A program made the position numbers and the translations under genes. Under the pieces are notes generated by a model. It saw only the letters and a list, made by a program, of their open reading frames with translations, did no database searches and had not been told where the DNA came from. Source: Laburnicola sp. R22_1 (Eukaryota; Ascomycota; Dothideomycetes; Pleosporales; Didymosphaeriaceae). From it: DNA of 64,000 nt. This document shows positions 1-10,003 of the stretch, one piece after another; the stretch's first letter is position 1; each line of letters opens with the position of its first letter. The stretch covers positions 496,001 to 560,000 of the forward strand of contig JACONQ010000006.1 in NCBI GenBank assembly GCA_014281115.1, read 5' to 3'.

Positions 1-330
1 GACTACCAAACCCGCGTGCTTTCCTATGACGTCTCCACGATCCAGCTCCGCAAGGACGCCATTCGCACCGTGCTCAGCAACGAAGGAGAGAATGGAAAGG
101 GCTGGAAAGGGACCACGCAAGGAATGGAGTTTGAGAAGGGCAAGACGGCCGTGGATGTTCTGAGCTGCGCTAAGTATAGTGTGAGGGAGGATGGAGAGGT
201 TGATGTGAGTATGGTGGGAGGGCAGCTGATTGTGCTGGTAGAGGAGGGCGATTTGGCAGGGAGTACACTATGCGGGTGCTGGGTCCTTGTATGGGTTGTT
301 TTGATTTGCGTGGGGTTGGATGAGCTTTGA
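1..330 (+). CDS. alpha-amylase (GH13), 3' end only
   Basis: The frame is open from base 1 to a TGA at 328-330, so this is the last ~109 codons of a gene that starts outside the window. The residues match the C-terminal all-beta domain of fungal alpha-amylases (Taka-amylase type) by pattern: TIQLRK, then VLSNEG, VDVLSC, DGEVDVSMVGG and LAGSTLC, in the same order and spacing as in the family. These enzymes are secreted endo-1,4-alpha-glucanases that act on starch or, in GPI-anchored forms, on cell-wall alpha-glucan. The catalytic barrel lies outside the window. The protein ends in a hydrophobic stretch of about 15 residues, which could be part of a GPI-anchor signal; ordinary secreted forms stop soon after the last cysteine. 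An unseen intron near the end would change this tail. Convergent with GUF1. Confidence 0.72.
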   Translation, partial: DYQTRVLSYDVSTIQLRKDAIRTVLSNEGENGKGWKGTTQGMEFEKGKTAVDVLSCAKYSVREDGEVDVSMVGGQLIVLVEEGDLAGSTLCGCWVLVWVVLICVGLDEL

Positions 331-1609
331 CTTGAGCACGAGATAGGTACGTGGTCTTATTGTCAGCGAGCATTGGACAGATAGGGAAGTTCGCAGCTAG
401 TGACGGGAACTTGGCCCATTCCTTATAAATAGATGATCGAAATTTAATAATAGAAGCACAATGGCTGACGGGTCATCATAAATGTTGAAGGTGCGGTGTC
501 GGGTGCCCGTTGGGGTGGTAAGCACGACTCTGGAGTGTGGAGCCTGGTGTTGCAAGGCATCTCAGTCTAACCTCTCCCGGTTAGCGTTGTAAACGTCACG
601 TCAAAATCCCCGAATGTCAGTCACCTCCCTTCCAACCTTCCAACGTCCTACCCAGATTGCATACCTCTCTGTTATATTCTATGTAGATAAAATCATGCGC
701 AGCTTAAGTTAAGCAATGCTCCGTCATTACCATGCGCGCCCTGGGAATCTCTCCCCAAGGTCAAGGTATGATGCAGATTGATCCGTTCTTACGGTGTACA
801 TCTCTCTATCACCTCCCTAGTCTATCATCTCCTTCCTAGTCCACCTATCAACTCAATATCGAGCGAAGCATATTTCTTCTATTCTTCTGAGATAATACTG
901 CTGCTCAGCGAATCTCTTTTACATATTTCCCGTTTACTTACCCGTCCATCACCACATCTTCCCCAAGCACATTCCCAGCCACCTACAACCGCAGGACAAA
1001 AACAAAAACATCGAGTGAATTCAACCTTTCACATTGCTCGTCCTTGGCTAACACACAGAACTTCGAATGTGGCCCCATGCACTATAGGTAGGCGGAGGAA
1101 AGACATACCCAAATGCTGGTCCTCAGCCCCCCGCCCATTCACCCTTCTTTCGCCACCAACCCTCTCCCTCGCGTCATCGCTTATGCCATCCACCCACAAC
1201 CCCATCCCCACCATCTAAATCCGCCCCCAAAAAATTTACGCCCTCTCTGCCTATTGACCCTCTATATGATATTACTATTGCAAAATTGACACCATGAAAT
1301 CAATCGAAGCAGTGTGTGGCAAGTAGCGGCGGGGCGCACATTTGTTTCAAAGAACTGCGCCAGTTCGAACCCGACTCTAATGATGTCAATTGGTACCCTG
1401 GCGAGGCGTTAGGAACGCTCTGGCAAGGTTCTTTCGCTTTACGCGTCACTCAAAAGCTGTTCTTGGGCCGAGTTCGGAGTTCTGTTAGTCCACTATGATT
1501 AATACGATTTTTTTTGCTAAATTTTTTTATGTTCTACTTCTAATTTAGGTGGAGTCTACTTGGAGTAAATAAGGAATATATAATTAAACATAAGGCTTAA
1601 ATACACCTT
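331..1609. other. convergent intergenic region, no gene seen
   Basis: Between the ends of the amylase and GUF1 genes. Short open frames at 778-1218 and 1316-1498 show no domain, no conserved pattern and no splice support. The part after about 1500 becomes AT-rich with T runs. I see no RNA gene here. Confidence 0.6.
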
Positions 1610-1748
1610 CATAGCAATCTGCACATAACTTTATTATTAATTTATCTACTTTGTAAGAATTTCTGGAACACCTGCACCTGCATAGCAATCTGCACATAAC
1701 TTTATTGTTTATTTATTTACTTTGCTAAGAATTTCTGGAACGCTTCCT
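1610..1748. repeat. 71-bp tandem duplication across the GUF1 3' end
   Basis: Two direct copies starting CATAGCAATCTGCACATAAC, at 1610-1680 and from 1681. Copy two contains the GUF1 stop codon and its last codons; copy one is a diverged duplicate of the same 3' segment lying just downstream of the gene. They differ by scattered substitutions and one missing base (TTTGTAAG versus TTTGCTAAG). Confidence 0.85.
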
Positions 1749-3773
1749 GCTCAATGACAACACTCCCCACAGCTCTTAGCTTCTTCCGTCCCTCTTTCTG
1801 TTTTTCTAGCAACTTCCTCCTACGACTAAGATCGCTAGCATGCAGCTTGGCAAGCACATCTTTGCGGAACGGCTTGATAGTGGCGCGTGCAATAATACGT
1901 CGGCCGACAGCAGCTTGTATGACAACCTCGTACATTTGGCGATCAACATGCTGCTTGAACTTTTCGACCCAAGCGCGACCCACGCGCTCTACCTGGCTGG
2001 TGTGCAAAACGCGCGAGACAGCATCGACGGGTATACCATTGACGAGAAGGTTCAGCTTGACAATAGACGAGCGGTGATAACCCGAGTCTTCGTAGTCGAG
2101 CGAAGCATAGCCCTTGGTCGCACCTTTTAATTTGCCGAAGAAGTCATCTACTAGGTGTGATAGCGGTAGGTCGTACTTTAGAATGACCTGTGTGGCAGTG
2201 AAGAAGGTTAGTTCTTTCTGTACGCCGCGGTTGGCCTCGCACAGCTGGATGACCTCGCCGAGGTACTCTTCCGGCAAGGTAACGGTAGTGAGAACGTAGG
2301 GCTCGTGAACTTCTGCGACCTTGAAATGCGCTTGATCCTGGTCAGGGAAGTCGTTGGGGTTCGTAATGATTGTGTCTGTACCGTCTCTGTAGACTACCTT
2401 GAAGGGAACGGACGGCGGCGTGATGATGATGTTTGCACCGTGTTCCTGGCGTAAGCGATCTTCGAAGACGGAGCAGTGCAGTGTACCGAGGAAGCCGAGA
2501 CGCCAGCCCGCGCCGAGCGCATCGGAGGACTCCTTCTGCAACGTCACACTTCGGTCGTTGAGTATGATCTGGTTGATGCTGTCTTCCAGATATTCGTGCT
2601 TATCCTGGTCGGTAGGGAAGGCTGCGACGAACACCATGCTCTTGGGCTCTTCGAAGCCGGGCAGGGGCTGCACGAGCTTCTCGGAGCCGACTGTGGTATA
2701 TGTGTCGCCGACTTTCGCCTCTTGTGATCGCTTCATGCCGGGGTTGAAGTGGATGTAGCCAACTTGGCCGGCGCGTAGGACAGTTTGCGGCGTCTGGTCA
2801 GGGTACTGAATGCCGACTTCGCCCACGATGTACTTCAAGCCGGTTGCAAAAGAGCGTAGTGTGTCACCCGGCCGCACCTCTCCGTCGAAAATACGCACCA
2901 ACAATATGACGCCCTTGTACACATCGTACCACGAGTCCACGAGAAGCAGGCGCAGGGGCGCGTTCATGTCGCCGACGGGAGCCGGTATGTGTTGGATGAC
3001 TTGGGGCAACACAGCCGCCACGTTCTTTCCCGTCTTGGCAGAGACCAGCACTGCAGTTTCCGGGTCCAGTTCGAAGGTCTCGCGCATCTGCTCGAGCACA
3101 CGGGGAGGGTCGGCGTGCGGGAGGTCGACTTTGTTCAGGACGGGGACGAGTGTCAGCCCCTGGGCGAAGGCGAGGTAGAAGTTGGCGACCGTCTGGGCCT
3201 GCACGCCCTGGCTGGCGTCGACGAGGATGAGTGCTACATGGGCGGTTAGCAGGCGATTGAGACGGTCAATGGGCTCCGGGGCATACCTCCGCCACAGCTC
3301 GCATAGCTCCTGGCCACCTCGGCGCGGAAATCGACGTGGCCGGGCGTGTCGACCAGATGCAGCAGGTAGTCCTCCCCTTCGTGCTGGTACAGCATGGTGC
3401 ACGTCTGCGCCTTGACGGTGATGCCGCGCTCCCTCTCCACGTCCAGCTTGTCGAGGATCTGCTTGTTGCCGCCGGGCTCAATGGTGCCCGTGAGCTCCAG
3501 CAAGCGGTCCGAGAGGGTGCTCTTGCCATGGTCGACATGGGCGACGATGCAGAAGTTGCGGTAGCGCTCGATGGGGATGTCGGCGATGCGCTTCTCCAGG
3601 TCGGACTGCGGCCGGGACGCATAGCTGCGGGCGAGGAAAGGGAGGCGTTCAAGGCATGGGGCTGCTATGTGTGCGGCATCTGGGCGAATGGGGCGAATGG
3701 GGCGAATGGGGCGAACGGGGCGCGCCTGCCAACTTCGCAGTAGGCTGCTCGCGGTCCGGACGCATGATCGCAT
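1717..3773 (-). CDS. GUF1: mitochondrial translation factor Guf1 (EF4/LepA), GTPase
   Basis: Two exons, complement(3287..3773) and complement(1717..3233), joined over a 53-bp GTATG..TAG intron at 3234-3286 with a CTAAC branch point; 667 aa, normal for the family. Removing the intron restores [14 protein letters not shown]. GTPase motifs are intact: AHVDHGKST near residues 78-86, DTPGH 142-146, NKVD 196-199 and SAKTG 227-231. The LepA-type C-terminal domain follows, ending in a basic stretch. Guf1 is a ribosome-dependent GTPase of the mitochondrial matrix that back-translocates stalled ribosomes and protects translation under stress. The first ~50 residues are rich in Arg, Ser and Ala and lack acidic residues until D32, as expected of a mitochondrial presequence; they include a 9-bp repeat encoding RPI units. 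Divergent from MAD2. Confidence 0.96.
3686..3722 (-). repeat. 9-bp coding minisatellite in the Guf1 presequence
   Basis: About four copies of GGGCGAATG (+ strand), read on the minus strand as repeated Arg-Pro-Ile. It lies in the predicted targeting peptide, upstream of the GTPase domain, and the unit length keeps the frame. Confidence 0.85.
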
Positions 3774-4176
3774 GAGTTCGCATGAGATCAGGAGGAGAAG
3801 GAATGGCGGCTGCTGCTGCTGCTCGGCGACGGCGGCGACACGCGTCGGCAGAAAAGCTCGAGTTGCTGCTCCATCTTATCTAATCCATCTGATGGATGCG
3901 TGCATCGGCCATTTCGTCGCCGACACGAGACCCGCTCCTTTCACCGCATGGCAGGCCACTTGCATTGACCGACGCGCCAACTGCTGTATATCGGGTCGCA
4001 ACTTCCTCCTGCGCCCTTGACTATCCTGCTGGTTGCTGCCTTCCAAGGCTGTGTCGAACGCACCTGCTTCCTCCGCAGCTGCCGCTCCCGCTGGTTACCC
4101 CGCCAACTTCGATATAAACAAGGCCCCAACCACGACCTCTTTCCTCGCACCTGCTCTCAGCTGCACTCGCGCAGAC
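3774..4176. promoter_or_regulatory. shared divergent promoter region of GUF1 and MAD2
   Basis: About 400 bp between the two start codons. It contains a short CTG run near 3810, pyrimidine-rich stretches, and a TATAAA at 4113-4118 about 60 bp upstream of the MAD2 start. The TATA element is seen in the sequence; its use is inferred. Confidence 0.5.
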
Positions 4177-5183
4177 ATGTCTCAACCAAAGACGTCGTCC
4201 AAATCGAAATCCTCGTCGAGCAAAGATTCATCAAAGGTCCACAAGCTCGCCCTGAAAGGTATGTTTCGTCCAACTATTTGACAGGGTAAGCTAATTGAGA
4301 ACGGCAGGTTCCTCCAAAGTTGTCAACGAATTCGTCAGTCGCACCTTCTGCAAGAATGCCCATGTCAGCTAATCTTTGGCAGTTCGAGTACTCCATCAAC
4401 ACTATTCTGTACGTGACTGGCCGCCAGAAGCGTCCAAAAAGCACATGTTAACGTACGACAGATTTCAGCGAGGCGTCTATCCTGCCGAAGACTTTACAGC
4501 GTATATACTCCAATTCCCCTGCGTAGCCGCCTCGCTAATATGTAGCAGCGTCAAGAAGTATGGGCTGACGATGATGGTCACGGCCGACGACCAAGTCAAG
4601 GCCTACATCAAGAAGATCATGTCACAGCTCAAGGAATGGATGTATGGCGGCAAGATCTCGAAGCTGGTAGTAGTAATTACGAGCAAGGAGACGGGCGAGC
4701 ATGTGGAGCGGTGGCAGTTTGATGTGAGCTAGCGGAGGACTCCAACCTTGGCCATGTCTAAACGCGCTATAGGTCCAAATTTTCGGCAAGAATGCCAAGT
4801 CAAAATCATCAAAGAAGGCAACCGACAACGAAAACTCAGCTCCAGAGTAAGTCCCGGTGCCTAAGACCATAGCGACGAACAGGAGCTTACATGTGCGCTA
4901 CAGAGGAAACGATGCGCCCGAAGAGAAGACAGAGGCAGAGATCCAGGCCGAAATCCAATCGATATTCCGACAGATCACGGCATCGGTTACCTTCTTGCCC
5001 ATGTTAGACGGAAACTGCACTTTCAATGTGCTAGTTTATGCAGACGCAGACTCCGAGGTCCCGCTCGAGTGGGGTGATAGTGATGCGAAGGAGATCAGGA
5101 ATGGCGAGAAGGTGCAACTGCGGAGCTTTAGTACGAGCAATCATCGAGTCGACACGCTTGTCAGCTACAGACTTGCTGAGTAG
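4177..5183 (+). CDS. MAD2: spindle assembly checkpoint protein Mad2 (HORMA domain)
   Basis: Seven exons: 4177-4258, 4308-4333, 4383-4408, 4462-4500, 4549-4723, 4773-4846, 4904-5183. The six introns are 48-57 bp with GT..AG ends. The spliced frame is 702 nt, 233 aa. Recognisable Mad2 landmarks: VNEFFEYSINTIL, RGVYPAEDF, KYGLTMMVT, KLVVVI, GEHVERWQFDV, IFRQITASVTFLPML, and the C-terminal safety-belt stretch with LRSFSTSNHRV. Mad2 binds Mad1 and Cdc20 at unattached kinetochores and, within the mitotic checkpoint complex, restrains the anaphase-promoting complex. The N-terminus has a lysine/serine-rich extension of about 20 residues before the HORMA core. The insertion between WQFDV and the core helix is acidic and low in complexity. 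Every splice junction keeps the family sequence in register, so the model is strong. Confidence 0.95.
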
Positions 5184-5478
5184 TTGGCATAGCCTTGGTG
5201 CACTCCGTAGCCAATTCGCTTTCACATTATCTACCTTTCACCTCATCGTATGGTCTCTCAGCCGCTTTCAGGGCCATAGCTGCTAGCTGTTTGGCCGGTC
5301 CCGGGGGTAACGTGACTGTCTGCGTTTGCAGGCTGAGCGCATTTCTAGCAGCCCGCAGCGCCCCTCGCTTCTTCAACCTACACACACGAACATCTACCTC
5401 GACTGCCTGCACTTGGATTTGCACCTGCTCTTCTACTCCCTCATAATTGCTCCTAACTTCACTCCACACACTATCACA

Positions 5479-6564
5479 ATGTCGCTCACGCGCGCACAGG
5501 CGGTCTTGCTTCACCAGAAGGCTTGCTCCCAACTGCAGACCAAGCTCTCAAAAATTCCAGCTCGTATCTTTCCTTCTGGGCGCAAGCCTACGTGAGTTAC
5601 CCCAGGATACATTATGCAGACACTGGCTTACTTTTCCTTGCATAGCATCAATGACATCTACAAGTCCACAGCCGCCTGCGATGTCAAAGAAATCCCCTCC
5701 ACTCTCGACCTCACATACATCTTCAATAACTATGCCCAATTCGTCGCGAATGACTTTTCGGCACGAAAGATTTCGGGTGGCCTTGGCATAGCAATGGCGA
5801 CCTGGATGTGGCAGTTGGACAAATTCCATTCCCTCTCCAGACATCATGGACAAATCCTTGCCAATTTTTTGGTGGCAAGCATTGTTGTGGCAAGCCCAAT
5901 GGAGGATGACAGGCGCATGTTCCTGGAAACCTTCATTGACGCCTTCATCAACATGAATTTGCGCTTCACCTAATCCACTGAGCAAGAAGATTTTATCAAG
6001 GTGTGGTGGAACAGCCGATTCGACATGATTCGCTTCGGAAACCAAGAGATAGAGCAGATCATGCTGAAGGTGAAGGCGCTGAAGGAAGCTGGAGAAGTAA
6101 AGTATATGCCCTTCCATCCAAGGGAATTCTTGGACAATGCTCGCAAAGAGCATTATACCATCTTTTGCGAGTATGCCACTGCATGGGCAGTGCAGTGGCT
6201 GGCAAACATCGAGGGCGAAGCTGAGAAGATGGACCGGCTTGAAAGAACCTACTATGCAGGTCAAGCTGTGTCTAATAACGAGCTCAGCAATAGCCTTGCT
6301 GGTCTGGGCATGAATCAGGACGTGAGATACCCCAGGATTCCCAATGCTATGAGCACTGAAGCTGACATTGTGTAGATCCCGGCGTACCTGACAGAGCAGC
6401 ACTTCCAGAAGCGTGAAGTGCAGGCTCTGCTCAAGGACGTTGAGGTGGTTCCGCGTGGACAGGAGGTAGAGACTCGCATGTGGATGGAGCCAGCTGTTGC
6501 AATGAAGCTCATCGAGGGCGATGACATCAGCGCGCGCCTCGAGAGGATGTCATTGCTCAACTAG
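5479..6564 (+). pseudogene. unrecognised protein gene with one in-frame stop
   Basis: Model: exons 5479-5591, 5646-6321, 6376-6564. Introns 5592-5645 (GTGAGT..TAG) and 6322-6375 (GTGAGA..CTGAC..TAG) are both 54 bp. The frame would encode 325 aa, but codon 147 is TAA (5971-5973). The sequence on both sides reads as one protein in one frame (INMNLRFT, stop, STEQEDFIKVWW), and no good splice donor lies just upstream. A CAA-to-TAA change is the simplest explanation, so this may be a recent null allele; a sequencing error or two short genes are alternatives. The product is mostly helical in character and soluble, without signal peptide or membrane segment. I do not recognise the family. Confidence 0.55.
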
Positions 6565-6650
6565 CAAGTGAGCGCGGTGGGATGATAGATAGCCTTTGTA
6601 TTACCTATCCTGGGGTAATACACACACAATTCAACTTCTTAAACTTCAAG

Positions 6651-9270
6651 TTAATACCCTCTCCCGGCATCTCTTGGTACCAATCCACTGAAACTGCTTC
6701 CCCGACTGCCCAATGCAGGCCGAACCACTGCCCTCCCATCCGCACTCAACACCACCCTATCACCCTCTCTAAGCACGACCCCACCCCTTCTCAACGCTTC
6801 CTGAACCTCCTGCTCCATCCGATCAGGCAGATACTGCACATCCCCGGCCCCAACGATACGCCCCGGGTACGACATCTGCGAAGTGGACATATGGGAACGC
6901 GTCGAGCCGCGCGAGGGGACACGCAGCGGTAGAGGCGCCATATCCGAGGCATTCCAGTTAGGATCCGAGTGTGCTGAATGCGCCGAGATGGAACTCCCAT
7001 GTCTCTCGTATTGCGGGCGACTGTACCTGCTCACGGCCGTGGTGGCCGTACCCTCGGAGCCTCGCGCTTCTCTACTCCTCTGCCGTTGTGCTTCCCTGCG
7101 CGCTCTGTGCTGCTCGAGTGCGGAGTCGATGGGAGAGCCGGGAAAGTAGTCGTCTTCAGGCGAAATCATAGCGTTGCCGATGACATCGCCTGCGTTGGGC
7201 GTGTTATGTCTGTCCTCTATGCCATCGGTGCCATGGCGCCTGATGCTCGCCTTCTCCCGTCCTCCGCTACCATCTAGCGTCATCCCGCTACTGTTCTCCG
7301 CCAACTGCACATACCGCTGGTGCCAGTCGGAGCGCTCATAGTCGAATGGCACGTCGCCCTTGAGGGGTTCGTTGAGCGAGATGTTGACGACGGTGCGCCA
7401 GGGGTTGCCGGGGGCTTCGTTGGCGAGGTGGAAGAGGACGTCTACTTCTTCGAGGGAGCGGTAGGCGGTTTCGGGGTAGAAGAAGTATACGAGGGGAATA
7501 ATGGCGAAGTTTGTGGCTGCAAAGATGATGTAGGTGCGCCAGCCGATGTTGTGGAATGCGATGGGGCCGATGAAAACCACGCTGCCAGCTTGTGAGTATC
7601 TGGTTCTCTCGACCCATAACTAGATAGAAAGAGAGAAAGGGACAAGGGCATGAACTTACAAAAAGTTGAACAACCAGTTCGCACTCGTACTCAGTGCATT
7701 AGCCGGCCCACGGTCCCTAAGCCCAACAATCTCAACCTGATACAACCACGCCATACCCTGCCACCACATAGCAAAGAAGAACAAGAACCCAAACAAGAAC
7801 ACCGTCTGCGCTATATTCGTCCCACCCACACCTTTATCCTGAAACAAGAACCCCAGCACAGCCAACAGCACCATGCACACACACATGCCCGTCGCCCCAA
7901 ACAACATCAACCACCTCCTGCCCCAAAACCGATCAATCCCCACGACAGCCATGAAGCTCGAAACGAAGTAGAAACTCGCCGCGCAAGCACCGAGCAGGCG
8001 CGCCAGCCACCCCGTATACGAGAACTCGGTGTACATCATGATGGCGAGGTACTGCAGCGCCAGATTGATGCCGCTCATCTGCTGGAACACCTGAACAAAG
8101 TAGGCCAGCACCACGCGATGGAAGCTCCTCCTCTCCGTGTTGCTCGCGAGCGAGCTCGTCGTCCCTTTCGACATGATCAAGATGGCGTCTTTGATCTGCA
8201 GGAACTCGTCTCTTATCTCTGAGCCTTGGATGTCCTCGTCGTTGAGCGCGCTGAGCACCGTGAGCGCCTCGTCTTCTCAGCCCGTGAGAATGAGCCAGCG
8301 CGGCGACTCGGGGAGGAACACGAGGATGGCAAATCAGATTTGAAACGCGATGGGGACGCGCCAGGCGGCGGAGAAGTTGGAGAGGTAGGCGAAAGCGAAG
8401 ACAAGCCAGTAGGAGAGAGCCAGACCGAAGGCGATGAAGGCGCCGGCCGAGATCATGAGAATCGTGCCTTTGCGATGCGATTTGACGCACTCGGCTTGGT
8501 ACGCGGGGACGGTGGCTGTGGTGAAGCCATTGCCTGTCATGTAGCGTCAGCGCAAGATACCACGACGAAAAAGATGAGGAAAGGGATAGGTACCAAAACC
8601 AGCGATGGCTCGTCCAGTAATGAACTGCGCAAAGCTAAATGACGAAGACTGGATAATTTCCCCAATAACCCAGAACGTGAGACCCAGCATAAGCGTCTTC
8701 TTCCGTCCTAGGTAATCACCCAAGAAGATCGTAAGGATAGCAGAAACAAAGCATCCTAAATTCCAAACCCCCACAACGGCACCTTTTTTTTGTGAACAAA
8801 GCTGCATCCCGCAGCTATACTATAGTAAAAGAAGATCTAGCTACAACCTTTTTTTCTGTGTACCAGCTCTGTGAGATACTATGTGAATACACGTGACTGA
8901 GTTGATGACGCGCGCATCTTCGGCTCCCCGCCTCCCAGCGCGAGTCAGAGAGAGTCATACGGCACCTTGAACCAGTCAGCTCGTAACCCCGGCTCTTCGG
9001 TGTAGGCACGCAACACACCTTGGATCTTCGCATGGTACGACGAATCGTTGGAGATGGTATCCTCGAGCGGAAACTCATCCAAGAAAGCAGGCACCGTCAA
9101 CAACCCCCCCATAACCCCTTGTGCATATCCAAAACATCTACCACTGTCCGCTAACCTACTAAACTCTCTCTCCTTCTCTCTCCTCTCCCTCGACTCACAA
9201 GAAGCACAGCCCACACTAAGCTAATGACCGTCTGCAAACTCTTTCCACGCAGCCCCAAAAATCTCGCCAT
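6651..9270 (-). pseudogene. MFS sugar transporter gene, broken
   Basis: Minus-strand gene starting MARFLGLRGK at 9270. Apparent exons: 9199-9270, 9019-9137, a third starting near 8782 and running to 8594, 8533-7660, 7581-6651. Introns: 9138-9198, 8966-9018, 8534-8593 and 7582-7659. Landmarks of the fungal sugar-porter family: FGYAQGVMGGLL, GDYLGRKK, FITGRAIAGFGNG, PESPRW, QQMSGIN, PETAYRSLEEVD. It would have been a 12-helix proton-coupled sugar permease of the plasma membrane with a long, Ser/Arg-rich cytoplasmic tail of about 230 residues. Damage: two TGA stops in frame (8334-8336 and 8277-8279, the second within LTG-stop-EDE), a probable one-base frameshift at the exon 1/2 junction (ATGTTTTGG where ATGTTTGG would fit), and a 173-bp insertion at 8786-8958. 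Both TGA codons are one transition from Trp or Arg codons. Confidence 0.85.
8786..8958 (-). mobile_element. A-tailed non-LTR insertion (family F3) with 10-bp target duplication
   Basis: The 173-bp segment is flanked by ACGGCACCTT at 8776-8785 and 8959-8968. In minus orientation it begins ATGACTCTCTCTGACTCGCG and ends GCAGCTTTGTTCACAAAAAA, so it has a 3' A tail next to the duplication, the signature of target-primed reverse transcription. Mutated relatives occur at 60649-60770 and 61487-61668. It lies within a few bases of the acceptor of transporter intron 2. It carries no coding sequence I can recognise and may be a 5'-truncated LINE or a SINE. Confidence 0.85.
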
Positions 9271-10003
9271 GGCCCACTCCGCAATCAAAGCAATGAATGG
9301 ATAAGCAAAAGTCTGCGTGCGTCTCACTTAGTCCACTCTTGACATGAAGATAAATCTTCACACAAACGTGTTGCAACCACGTCTCGTAGTCAAGTCGGAT
9401 CAAGTCGACTTCAAACTCAAAAGCGCCCACCCCATCGTACCGCCCCTTAGCCTGCTCAATACGTCACATCACCCGGCCTTTGACTCGTCCCGTTGTGCGT
9501 AGAAACTCAAATTCGCCGTACCAACACCAATCCAGCTTAGAGCGAACAGATGGTAGCGGCGTGTTTCAAGGGACCTGCATGTCAAGACGCGGAAGCGGGA
9601 CCGCCAACGTGCGATTTGCTCCGATCTTGATGTCATCAAGACTAGCGTAGATCTCAAATCTTCCTTGAGCCGCGGCCACGCTGCGTGCGGACGTTTCATC
9701 TCCCCGCTGCCTCTGCGCTGATCGATGTGATGGACCTCTATTATAGGTATCACGTCCGGAGTCCGAAATGCCGCAGCATGCAAGCTTGCGGTTCTCCTCC
9801 TTCCAATTAAGATTGTGACTGTCTATTCGCTTATCGATTCCTCGATAGAAAAACAAACATAGGATTGCAGCATCAATAAGCGAGCAATAGATTGAAATCA
9901 TTTCTTCATGGATATCCATCGCTATGCTGACAAGGGCCGAAAAACGGCCAACAACGCCATGCCATGCTTTTTACCTATACGCCCACCATATCCAACCCAA
10001 CCG
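9271..10003. other. intergenic region between transporter relic and RPC1
   Basis: Lies upstream of the transporter start and downstream of the RPC1 stop. Minus-strand open frames at 9221-9430, 9469-9783 and 9566-9919 have no domain and overlap one another, so I do not call them. Confidence 0.5.

Noticed and set aside
1350..1400. GTTCGAACCC, resembling a tRNA T loop
   Set aside because: No cloverleaf can be folded on either strand; the T stem does not pair.
5548..6402. 284-codon minus-strand frame
   Set aside because: Shadow of the spliced + strand gene, which has good introns.
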